Assembly (NCBI RefSeq): GCF_013410115.1
Contig: NZ_JACCCV010000001.1
Span: 1,178,001-1,242,000 of the forward strand
From: Tunturiibacter gelidiferens
Lineage (GTDB): Bacteria; Acidobacteriota; Terriglobia; Terriglobales; Acidobacteriaceae
Reading direction: 5' to 3'
Length of the DNA stretch: 64,000 bases
Part shown: piece after piece, positions 31,929-39,811 of the stretch
Position numbering within the stretch: position 1 is the stretch's first letter
How the letters are laid out: every line of letters starts with the position of its first letter
Made by a program: the position numbers and the translations under genes
The notes under the pieces: model-generated
Told to the model about the DNA's origin: nothing
The model's database searches: none
What the model saw: the letters and a program-made list of their open reading frames with translations, nothing else

Positions 31929-34358
31929 TTGAGTATCGACAGACGCAGCTTCATGCAAGGTAGTCTGGCGCTGGTTGCCCTGCAGCACGCGTCCGCCGGT
32001 CTTTCGGAGAAGGGCTCGACGGCAATCGCCGAAGAACTCTGGTACAAACAGCCGGCAAAGCGCTGGCTCGAGGCGCTGCCTGTTGGCAACGGCCGCCTCG
32101 GGGGTATGGTCTTCGGCGGCATCCAGAACGAGAGGATCGCGTTGTCGGATTCGACAGCGTGGTCCGGCGCCCCCGCAAAAGGTGAGGTCAACCCGGAAGC
32201 GCTCCCACACCTGCGCGAGATACGTGAGCTCTTCTTTGCAGGCAAGTACGACGAAGCGCAAACGCTATGCAGCAAGTACCTTCCCGGCCGCATGAAGAAC
32301 TTCGGTACCAACCTGCCGCTGCCGGATCTACAACTTGCATTCGAGCACGTTGACCAGCCGGTGGAGTACAGACGATCCCTCAGCCTGGACGACGCTATCG
32401 CTGCGGTTCGGTTCCAATGCGGCGGCGTTCAATTCGTGCGCGAAATCTTCGCAACGCATGCTGACGGTGTAATCGCGGTACAGCTGACCGCTAACCAGCG
32501 AAGTGCGATCTCCTTTCGCATGACCTTCAGTAAGGACGAGATCCCAAATACGACAAGCACAGAGGGGCAGGACACATTAGTACTCAACGGAAGCTGCTTC
32601 GAACATAAGCACAGCAGCGGTCATGACGGGGTGGCAATCCAGATTCGAGCGCAGGTGATTGCCCGGGGAGGTGCGACGTCCGCGACGGCTCAGGGCATCA
32701 CTGTCTCCAGCGCGGATGCTGTAACGATTCTGCTGGCCACCGGCACGAGCTTTCGCGGAGACAACCGAGAGAAGACATCGCGAGAGGCTTTGCGAAGAGC
32801 CTCAGGCAAGTCGTTCGCAAAACTTCGCCAGGCGCACCTCGAGGACTATCAGCCCCTGTATCGCCGCACGTCGCTGGACCTTGGCTCCAGCTCCGAGAGC
32901 ACGCGGCTTCAGCCAACAGACGCACGCCGCAGGGCTCTTGAGGACGGTGGCGACGATCCCGAGCTTGTTACTCTCTTCTTTCAGTACGGCCGCTATCTCA
33001 CGATTGCGGGTTCCCGCGCGGACTCTGTTCTTCCACTTGCATTGCAGGGGATCTGGAACGATGGGCTAGCCAGCAGCATGGGGTGGACCGACGATTTCCA
33101 TCTGGACATCAACACCCAACAGAACTACTGGCCGACAGAGGTCTGCAATCTTTCGGAGTGTCATGCTCCGCTATTCGGGCTCATTGAAGGTCTTGCCTCC
33201 GCAGGTAAGGCGACTGCAAGGGAGATGTACGGCTCACCCGGCTGGGTCGCGCATACGGTCACCAACCCGTGGGGCTACACCGCACCGGGCGGCATAGGGT
33301 GGGGCATCGTCGTGACAGCCGGCCTTTGGATTGCCACGCAGATGTGGCAGCACTATGAGTTCACGCGCGACACAGAATTTCTTCGAGACCGGGCGTATCC
33401 GGTACTCCGTGAAGCCGCCGAGTTCTTCCTTGCGTACATGGTGGAGGAGCCGAAACATGGCTGGCTTGTGACTGGACCGTCCGACTCACCGGAAAACTGG
33501 TACATCACTCCGCCCGGGCAACACGCCTCGGAGTCGATGGGTAATACAATCGACCGCGTATTCGTTCACGCCTTATTCAGCATGGTCGTGGAGGCCTGCG
33601 CTACGTTATCGACCGACGCCGACCTGCGCTCGCGGGTGGAGGCAGCCCGTGCGAAGCTGCCCCCGCTACAGATCGGCCGGCACGGACAGTTGCAGGAGTG
33701 GATGGAAGATTTCGAGGACGCCGAACCGAACCATCGTCACACCTCGCATCTCACGTCGCTTTATCCCTTGCATCAGATCTCGCCGCGCACCACTCCTGCA
33801 CTGGCCAGTGCATCCGAAGTCACGATCCAGCGTCGCATGAGCGCGCCGCACTGGGAACAGAGTGAGTGGGGCCGAGCGAACCTGGTGGTCTACTACGCAC
33901 GATTGCTAAAGGGCGAAGAGGCTCACCGGCATCTCGTAAGTCTCATCGCGAAAGCAGCGGACGACAACTTAATGACATACTCCAGCGCGGGTGTGGCCGG
34001 AGCTGATTCGAATATCTTCGCTATCGACGGTAACACTGCTGGAAGCGCCGGGATTGCCGAGATGCTGCTACAGTCTCAAGATGGCGAGATCGAGTTACTA
34101 CCTGCGCTGCCAACACCGTGGAGAAATGGAGCCTTTCGTGGTCTCTGCGCACGAGGTGGTTATGTGGTTGCTGTGAAATGGCGCGACGGCAAACTTAGCT
34201 CAGCTACGATCGGCGCGAGACGAAGCGGGTCAGTCCCCGTCCGCTATCGCGACCGAATCACTCAAATTCATTTGCAAGCCGGTCAACAGGTCCGATTGCG
34301 GCCGGAGAACTTCCTCGATAAAGCGGCCGCCATCTCCGACTCTGCCACCCAAACGTAG
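31929..34358 (+). CDS. GH95 alpha-L-fucosidase, Tat-exported
   Basis: An 809-residue glycoside hydrolase of family 95, inverting enzymes that release alpha-L-fucose (some release alpha-L-galactose). It starts at TTG 31929 with AGGAGAGG before it, and a twin-arginine signal ('DRRSFMQGSLALVALQHAS') suggests folded export. The N-terminal domain opens 'WYKQPAKRWLEALPVGNGRL' (GH95 hallmark, with G-N-G-R-L). The catalytic (alpha/alpha)6 barrel has 'DINTQQNYWPTEVCNLSE', 'PSDSPENWY' and 'HTSHLTSLYPL'. In the first motif, the residue before I-N is Asp where the family's well-known members have Asn. It follows the TonB receptor and is 12 bases before the GH36 gene. Confidence 0.9.
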   Translation: MSIDRRSFMQGSLALVALQHASAGLSEKGSTAIAEELWYKQPAKRWLEALPVGNGRLGGMVFGGIQNERIALSDSTAWSGAPAKGEVNPEALPHLREIRELFFAGKYDEAQTLCSKYLPGRMKNFGTNLPLPDLQLAFEHVDQPVEYRRSLSLDDAIAAVRFQCGGVQFVREIFATHADGVIAVQLTANQRSAISFRMTFSKDEIPNTTSTEGQDTLVLNGSCFEHKHSSGHDGVAIQIRAQVIARGGATSATAQGITVSSADAVTILLATGTSFRGDNREKTSREALRRASGKSFAKLRQAHLEDYQPLYRRTSLDLGSSSESTRLQPTDARRRALEDGGDDPELVTLFFQYGRYLTIAGSRADSVLPLALQGIWNDGLASSMGWTDDFHLDINTQQNYWPTEVCNLSECHAPLFGLIEGLASAGKATAREMYGSPGWVAHTVTNPWGYTAPGGIGWGIVVTAGLWIATQMWQHYEFTRDTEFLRDRAYPVLREAAEFFLAYMVEEPKHGWLVTGPSDSPENWYITPPGQHASESMGNTIDRVFVHALFSMVVEACATLSTDADLRSRVEAARAKLPPLQIGRHGQLQEWMEDFEDAEPNHRHTSHLTSLYPLHQISPRTTPALASASEVTIQRRMSAPHWEQSEWGRANLVVYYARLLKGEEAHRHLVSLIAKAADDNLMTYSSAGVAGADSNIFAIDGNTAGSAGIAEMLLQSQDGEIELLPALPTPWRNGAFRGLCARGGYVVAVKWRDGKLSSATIGARRSGSVPVRYRDRITQIHLQAGQQVRLRPENFLDKAAAISDSATQT

Positions 34359-34370
34359 GAGCTTGTATTC

Positions 34371-36617
34371 ATGAATTGTTGCACTGCCATTTCGGTTCTC
34401 CGGGTACGTATCGCCGCTCTGGCACTGGCCCTATCTCCTTGCGTCAACGTGAGCGCCCAAACCACGCCGGCTACCATCCAATTCGATTCCACCTCTGGTG
34501 TGTTTCGCATCGATGCCGCTGACAGCACCTATGTGTTCGGTATTAACGAAGTAAAGGGGCTCCAGAACCTGTATTGGGGCAAGCATCTCACTGCAAGCGA
34601 TCACTTTGCTGCTGCACACAGTACGCCTGCGGCTTCATCCTTCGACCTTCCCGTGACGGTCACTCCACAGGAGTATGTGGGCTGGGGAGGTGGGCTCTAT
34701 GTCGACCCGGACCTGAAGGTCACCTTTCCGGACGGCAACCGGGACCTTGCATTAAAGTATGTCTCGCATCGCATCGACGGAGATAGCCTCTCCATCATGA
34801 TGAAGGACGTCTCACGCGATGTATACGTCATGCTTACCTACCAGGCGGATGGCGAGACAGGAATCCTTCGCCGCTCCGCAACGGTAGAGAATCGCACCGA
34901 CGCTCCGTTCACGGTGGAGCAAATTGCAGCAGGCACATGGAGTCTTCCGCGTGGCACAGACTATCGGCTTCGCTATCTCACCGGCCGCTGGGCGGGCGAA
35001 TGGAACGTGCAGGAGCGACACATCGAACCGGGTAAAACCGTGCTGGAGAGCCGCCGTGGCACGACCGGCGCACAAAACAACCCGTGGTTCGCTATCGACC
35101 GTGAGAGCGAAGGCACCGGCGGTCAAGATCAAGGTGAGGTATGGTTCGGGGCGCTCGGTTGGAGTGGGTCGTGGCAGATATCTGTGGAGCAGGATCAACT
35201 CCAACAAGTGCGTGTTACCGGCGGCCCAAATGCCTTCGACTTCAGCTATCTGTTGAAGCCTCACGAAAAGCTCACCACGCCGGACTTCTACGGAGGCTAC
35301 ACCAACGATGGCATCGGTGGTGCGTCGCGGCTGCTGCATCGGTATGAAATCGACTCAATCTTGCCTCATCATCCCAAGCCAAAACTGCGGCCGGTTCTCT
35401 ACAACTCGTGGGAGGCAACCGGCTTTGACGTAAACGAGGCTGACCAGATGGCGCTCGCCGAAAAAGCGGCAAGCATCGGTGTCGAACGCTTTGTGATGGA
35501 TGACGGATGGTTCGGTGAGCGCAAGGATGACCATGCGGGCCTTGGCGACTGGTATGTGAACCCGCAAAAGTTCCCTCACGGTCTCAAGCCGCTCATCGAT
35601 AAGATGCACTCGCTAGGCATGGACTTCGGTCTGTGGGTTGAGCCTGAAATGGTGAACCCAAACAGCGATCTTTACCGCAATCATCCTGACTGGGTATTGA
35701 ACTTCCCAGATCGTCCGCGGACCGAGGGACGCAACCAGCTGGTGTTGAATCTGGCCAGTCCCGATGTGCGGGCGTATATCTACAGTTTTCTCGACAAGTT
35801 GCTCACACAGAACGACATTGCCTTTCTCAAGTGGGACTACAACCGTAACTGGTCCGAACCCGGCTGGCCGGCGGTTGCGCCCGACACAGAGAAGAACGTC
35901 TACGTCGACTTCACCAATAACTTCTACACCATCCTCGCCGAGCTGCGGCAGAAGCATCCGAATGTGGAGATCGAGTCCTGCTCCGGTGGTGGTAGCCGTG
36001 TTGATCTAGGTGTCATGCGCTACACCGATGAAGTCTGGCCTTCTGACAACACCGATGCTTTCGACCGGCTGCTCATCCAGAACGGCTTCACCTATGCGTA
36101 CTCGCCCGGAGTCATGATGGCGTGGGTGACGGACTCACCCACCTGGGTGAACAGTCGGTCACTCTCACTCGAGTATCGCTTCCTGTCGTCCATGCAGGGG
36201 TCGCTCGGCATCGGAGCCAACCTGAACAAATGGACGCGCGAAGACCTGGACGAGGCCCGGAAGATGGTCGCTGCATACAAGTCCATTCGTGAAACGGTTC
36301 AACGCGGTTCTCTCTACCGGCTGATTACTCCGGAGAACAACAGCGAGCAGTCCGTCACGGAGACTGTTGCACGTGATGGCAAACAAGCTGTCACGTTTGC
36401 CTTCCTTCATTCCAGCCGCGAGCTTTATCCATTTCCGCTCCTTCAGCTCCGCGGACTCGAAGAGAACGCAACCTACACCCTATCCATGATCGCCGGAGAC
36501 GTTGGCGACGGAACGCCCACCGCCGCTTCCGGCTCGTACTGGATGAATCATGGGCTTGATCTCAAACTCCGCGGCGATTTTCAGGCGCTGGCATTCACCT
36601 TGACCCGCACGAAGTAA
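34371..36617 (+). CDS. GH36 alpha-galactosidase, secreted
   Basis: A 748-residue family-36 alpha-galactosidase, a retaining enzyme that removes terminal alpha-D-galactose. The signal peptide ends near 'SPCVNVSAQ'. The N-terminal beta-supersandwich contains 'LRYLTGRWAGEWN'; the barrel holds 'GLWVEPEMVNPNSDLYR', the nucleophile D489 in 'FLKWDYNRNWSEPG', 'ESCSGGGSRVDLG' (substrate loop) and the acid/base D559 in 'WPSDNTDAFDR'. The 70-residue spacing between the two Asp residues is usual for the family. ATG 34371 is 12 bases after the GH95 stop, so they are one transcript. It probably acts in the periplasm on oligosaccharides brought in by the TonB receptor. Confidence 0.95.
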   Translation: MNCCTAISVLRVRIAALALALSPCVNVSAQTTPATIQFDSTSGVFRIDAADSTYVFGINEVKGLQNLYWGKHLTASDHFAAAHSTPAASSFDLPVTVTPQEYVGWGGGLYVDPDLKVTFPDGNRDLALKYVSHRIDGDSLSIMMKDVSRDVYVMLTYQADGETGILRRSATVENRTDAPFTVEQIAAGTWSLPRGTDYRLRYLTGRWAGEWNVQERHIEPGKTVLESRRGTTGAQNNPWFAIDRESEGTGGQDQGEVWFGALGWSGSWQISVEQDQLQQVRVTGGPNAFDFSYLLKPHEKLTTPDFYGGYTNDGIGGASRLLHRYEIDSILPHHPKPKLRPVLYNSWEATGFDVNEADQMALAEKAASIGVERFVMDDGWFGERKDDHAGLGDWYVNPQKFPHGLKPLIDKMHSLGMDFGLWVEPEMVNPNSDLYRNHPDWVLNFPDRPRTEGRNQLVLNLASPDVRAYIYSFLDKLLTQNDIAFLKWDYNRNWSEPGWPAVAPDTEKNVYVDFTNNFYTILAELRQKHPNVEIESCSGGGSRVDLGVMRYTDEVWPSDNTDAFDRLLIQNGFTYAYSPGVMMAWVTDSPTWVNSRSLSLEYRFLSSMQGSLGIGANLNKWTREDLDEARKMVAAYKSIRETVQRGSLYRLITPENNSEQSVTETVARDGKQAVTFAFLHSSRELYPFPLLQLRGLEENATYTLSMIAGDVGDGTPTAASGSYWMNHGLDLKLRGDFQALAFTLTRTK

Positions 36618-36668
36618 TCATGAGCGCTCGTGCGCTAAGTTAAGAGCAGTCATCATCAGGAGGATGAT

Positions 36669-37394
36669 TTGCACGTATCCACGCGTCTGCGCAACCTGAC
36701 TCATAATGGCAACCGCAAAGCTATTTACTGGTCCATTGCGATAGCAGCGTTGCTCGCCGGAGCGACGCTGCTTGCCCAGGGTCAGAGACAGACTTCCATT
36801 CCGGAAGAGATTGAGTGGACGTGGGAGGTGCGGCCACTGCGCGCAGATCCGGCTCTTCCAAACGTGCTGCTGCTCGGAGATTCCATCACGCGTAACTACT
36901 TTCCTGAAGTTACGAAGGACTTGAAAGGGGCCGCGAATGTCTATCTCATGGCCGTCTCCACCTCAGTGGGGGATCCGCGACTTCCGCGACAAATTGAGGA
37001 GTTCGCAGCCATGGAGCATGTCGTTTTCCAAGTGGTTCATTTCAACAACGGTATGCATGGATGGGACTACACAGAGGCGCAGTACAAGGCTGCGTTGCCT
37101 GATCTGCTGCACAGCGTTGAGCAGATCGCTTCGAATCATCATGCAATGATCTGGGCGACGATCACGCCCGTGCAGATCCAAGCTTTCAATGGCGCCACGA
37201 ATGAGCGAATCAACGAGCGGAACCGGATTGCCCTCGCGTTGTTCTCTTCGGCTGGGATCACGATTGATGACCAGCACGCGCTCATGATGAGGCATCTGGA
37301 CACCTACGAGGACACAGTACATTTTGGACCCGCAGGCGCGGTCTTCATGGGTGATCAGGCCGCCGAAACGATTCGCGCGGCCCTGCGGAAGTGA
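36669..37394 (+). CDS. SGNH/GDSL-family hydrolase, probably exported
   Basis: A 241-residue protein starting at TTG 36669, with AGGAGG 6 bases upstream. A hydrophobic N-terminal helix ('WSIAIAALLAGATLLAQG') serves as a signal or anchor. SGNH blocks: block I 'VLLLGDSITRNYFPEV' with the nucleophilic Ser, an N in 'HFNNGMHGWD', and block V 'DTVHFGPAG' with the catalytic Asp and His. Such enzymes remove acyl groups from carbohydrates or lipids. In third place after GH95 and GH36, a carbohydrate esterase role is likely (inference). Confidence 0.85.
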   Translation: MHVSTRLRNLTHNGNRKAIYWSIAIAALLAGATLLAQGQRQTSIPEEIEWTWEVRPLRADPALPNVLLLGDSITRNYFPEVTKDLKGAANVYLMAVSTSVGDPRLPRQIEEFAAMEHVVFQVVHFNNGMHGWDYTEAQYKAALPDLLHSVEQIASNHHAMIWATITPVQIQAFNGATNERINERNRIALALFSSAGITIDDQHALMMRHLDTYEDTVHFGPAGAVFMGDQAAETIRAALRK

Positions 37395-37424
37395 GGCGGC
37401 TTTCGGAAAAGATCGTTCGGTGGT

Positions 37425-38648
37425 TTATCCCAACGACCAACGAAGAAGTTGCTCGACATCGCAGGACTGTGTCGAAACCGTCCCTTTCGCAAGAGTAGGA
37501 GATACCACGATTGCCGTTGTACCTGACTCGTGCCACGCAATGAACCGGCAGTTTTCCTCACCCTGCAGCCGGTTCAGGTTGATCCAGGTGTAGTAGGCGC
37601 CCATCTCAGCGTCAACCAGCGATCCGCGCGGGTCCAGCTCCTGTTCGCCATCTTCGACCGAAATCAACTCATTCATCGGCCGTTCTGCCTGCCGCGGGGC
37701 ATATCGCAGAACCAGCGTGTCCGGACGTGCACGTCGCAGCAACTCGCGGGCCGTCCACTGGACGAACGTCGTGCTGAAGATCTGTGTGCCGGCCCCTTCC
37801 GTCAAGATACTTAGTTCGAAGTGACGAAGGACTTCGTCTGAACCCCCCGGCGAATTGCCGAGTTGTGTCGGCACCATCTGCATCATCCTGCTGCGCAGCT
37901 CTTCCGGACCAACCGAGCCTAACGAGCGTGCAGTAACCATATATTGAAGCAAGTTGCGCCGCGTTGGCGCGAGGCTTCCGTAAGAGATGGAGATAACACC
38001 CGTTAGAGCGCGCATATCTTCCGTCTCTCCACCGTCCACGTACCAGTGGGCATAAGGAACAGGGTCAGCCTGTGCACGCTTCTCCAGAAGCGACATGACT
38101 GCCTTCAGGCCGCCCGTAGCACGGACATTTTCGAAGCAGGTTCCATGCGGACGCAGATGACGAAACAAATCTTGTTCGACGGGAGCATCCCGGCCGACAA
38201 TAACGATAGAAAGTCGATCCCGGACCTTCCCCTGCTGCATACGGATCTGCGCGAGTTGATCGCCGTAAGCTGCTCCGGCTACATGAAAGGCATCCATGGC
38301 CTCCGCGCTCCATAGAAATGCTGTCATCTCTTCCACCGCGCGCGAAGGCTGCGCGGCCCATCCAATGCGGTGAAAACATGGGGCGATCGGAAGAGCTTCG
38401 AAACGAGCCAAAGTCTGCTGAAGGTCGGGACGCTCGCTCCTCTTTCGTAACGTATGCAGCTGCGCCTCTGACTCAGCGCGCTCGACTGGGAACTGCCAGT
38501 CATAGCCCATCAGCTCTCGAAGAAACACGGCGAGGAAGGCAACCGGCAAGCTAGTCAACGTGGGCAGATATCGTTGAGCAAGATCACGCGCCTGTGGCGG
38601 GTATTGCGCGAAGTCGGACGATTGGAGCGAAGCTGACGAGGAGATCAT
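37425..38648 (-). CDS. Conserved-looking protein of unknown function (407 aa)
   Basis: I do not recognise this family. The 407 residues contain no signal peptide or membrane helix, so it should be cytoplasmic. The N-terminal third is helical ('LAQRYLPTLTSLPVAFLAVF', then 'ELMGYDWQFPVERAESEAQL'); the middle has alternating strands and helices ('RLSIVIVGRDAPVEQDLF', 'PYAHWYVDGGETED'); the C-terminal part has 'FVQWTARELLRRARPDTLVL' and 'EMGAYYTWINLNRLQGEEN'. Its ATG overlaps the stop of the Tat-exported phosphatase-like gene by 4 bases, which is itself coupled to a glycosidase gene. It is therefore the last gene of a LacI-controlled three-gene operon. It converges with the SGNH gene, 30 bases apart. 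Confidence 0.8.
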   Translation of the reverse strand: MISSSASLQSSDFAQYPPQARDLAQRYLPTLTSLPVAFLAVFLRELMGYDWQFPVERAESEAQLHTLRKRSERPDLQQTLARFEALPIAPCFHRIGWAAQPSRAVEEMTAFLWSAEAMDAFHVAGAAYGDQLAQIRMQQGKVRDRLSIVIVGRDAPVEQDLFRHLRPHGTCFENVRATGGLKAVMSLLEKRAQADPVPYAHWYVDGGETEDMRALTGVISISYGSLAPTRRNLLQYMVTARSLGSVGPEELRSRMMQMVPTQLGNSPGGSDEVLRHFELSILTEGAGTQIFSTTFVQWTARELLRRARPDTLVLRYAPRQAERPMNELISVEDGEQELDPRGSLVDAEMGAYYTWINLNRLQGEENCRFIAWHESGTTAIVVSPTLAKGTVSTQSCDVEQLLRWSLG

Positions 38649-39811
38649 AAAACCTCTGTCAGCAGGTTCCCGCGGCTGAATCGCGCGTTGCAGCCAAGCA
38701 GATGTGCGAGCGTAGGCACCAGGTCCACGGACTGTACGGGCCGGTCGACTGTGACGTTCTGACGAATGTTCGGGCCCATTGCCATAAGCCAGGTGGTACG
38801 AGAGAGTGCGTCGCCTGTACGGTGGTGCTGGAACCCATTGCCACCGGGGCTCATGTCCGAGTCACGACCGAAGTCCGGCAGTATGAACAGATTCGTTTTG
38901 CGCGCGTACTCGGGGCTGCACTGAACAGTCTTCCACAGGTCCGCGCAGATGCGATCGGTGCGGGTGATCGCTTCGGTGTAAAGCGAGAAGGCCCCGGAAT
39001 GGGCAATGTCTATGTCATGCAGGGTGATCCAAAGCAGGCTAGGCGCTACCGTTTGCATCACGTGCTGCGCGATATACAGCGACAACTCATCCGGGCTTTG
39101 CGATTTGCGCGCATGTGCCAGGAAATCATCCATCGAAAGCTTCATCAACTCCGCCATTCCATGCAGCGAATCCTGGCGTTTCGCTGTAAGTGGTGAAGCG
39201 ATAGGCGACTCGTAGTTGTCCCGAAGGAGCTGGTCATAGTCGGTGACGGCGTGGTGGTTGGCGAGGGTGAGCAGTTGCTTGGGCAGCACAACCGTTGCAC
39301 CGAGCCCGCGGCCATAAAGCCTGTGATTGCTCTCGCCAATGTGGTCAAAGCCGTTGCTGGGAGCAATCACCCAAACGTCCGATGCTGGTCGTTGCCGATC
39401 CTGTCTGTAGTATTCAAAGATCGTCGGGTTGCTCGGTGCGATCGGCATGAAGTTGTCGAAGGTTTCGTAACAACCGGTTGCAAGGCCCGCGTTGGCGACA
39501 TAATGGCCTAGGATCCCACGATTGACCACCTGTGTGTAGAACGTCGCCTGCGGTGCAAGTTCTTCCAGCAAACGGGGAATGTAACGTTGACCTTCTGGAG
39601 CGAACGTCTCTTCATCTCGGGCTCCGCCACCAAAGGTCACAACGATTGTCTTCGGTGCAGGAGGAAGGGCTGCCGCTCGCAATGGCGATGCAAAGAAGAT
39701 CGCTGCAGCAGTGCCCGTGCCCGCGGCTGAGCGCAAGAACTCGCGACGGCTGATCGCTCGCTCACACGACATACGGAACATCTCTCTACTCCACTCGCGT
39801 TCCATGCTCAT
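38645..39811 (-). CDS. Tat-exported alkaline-phosphatase-superfamily (DUF1501-like) protein
   Basis: A 388-residue protein. A twin-arginine signal ('AISRREFLRSAAGTG') precedes an alkaline-phosphatase/sulfatase-type fold: an opening strand 'KTIVVTFGGGARDEETF', 'IPRLLEELAPQATFYTQVV' and a closing metal-site pattern 'LFILPDFGRDSDMSPGGNGF' with 'DLVPTLAHLLG', as in sulfatases and DUF1501. The usual Ser/Thr/Cys nucleophile is not evident: the expected position reads 'GILGHYVANAGLATG'. So it may be a non-hydrolytic or divergent member. It overlaps the upstream glycosidase by 4 bases and the downstream 407-residue gene by 4 bases. The substrate is unknown; export and linkage suggest a role with an extracytoplasmic glycan or its sulfate/phosphate groups. 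Confidence 0.72.
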   Translation of the reverse strand: MSMEREWSREMFRMSCERAISRREFLRSAAGTGTAAAIFFASPLRAAALPPAPKTIVVTFGGGARDEETFAPEGQRYIPRLLEELAPQATFYTQVVNRGILGHYVANAGLATGCYETFDNFMPIAPSNPTIFEYYRQDRQRPASDVWVIAPSNGFDHIGESNHRLYGRGLGATVVLPKQLLTLANHHAVTDYDQLLRDNYESPIASPLTAKRQDSLHGMAELMKLSMDDFLAHARKSQSPDELSLYIAQHVMQTVAPSLLWITLHDIDIAHSGAFSLYTEAITRTDRICADLWKTVQCSPEYARKTNLFILPDFGRDSDMSPGGNGFQHHRTGDALSRTTWLMAMGPNIRQNVTVDRPVQSVDLVPTLAHLLGCNARFSRGNLLTEVL

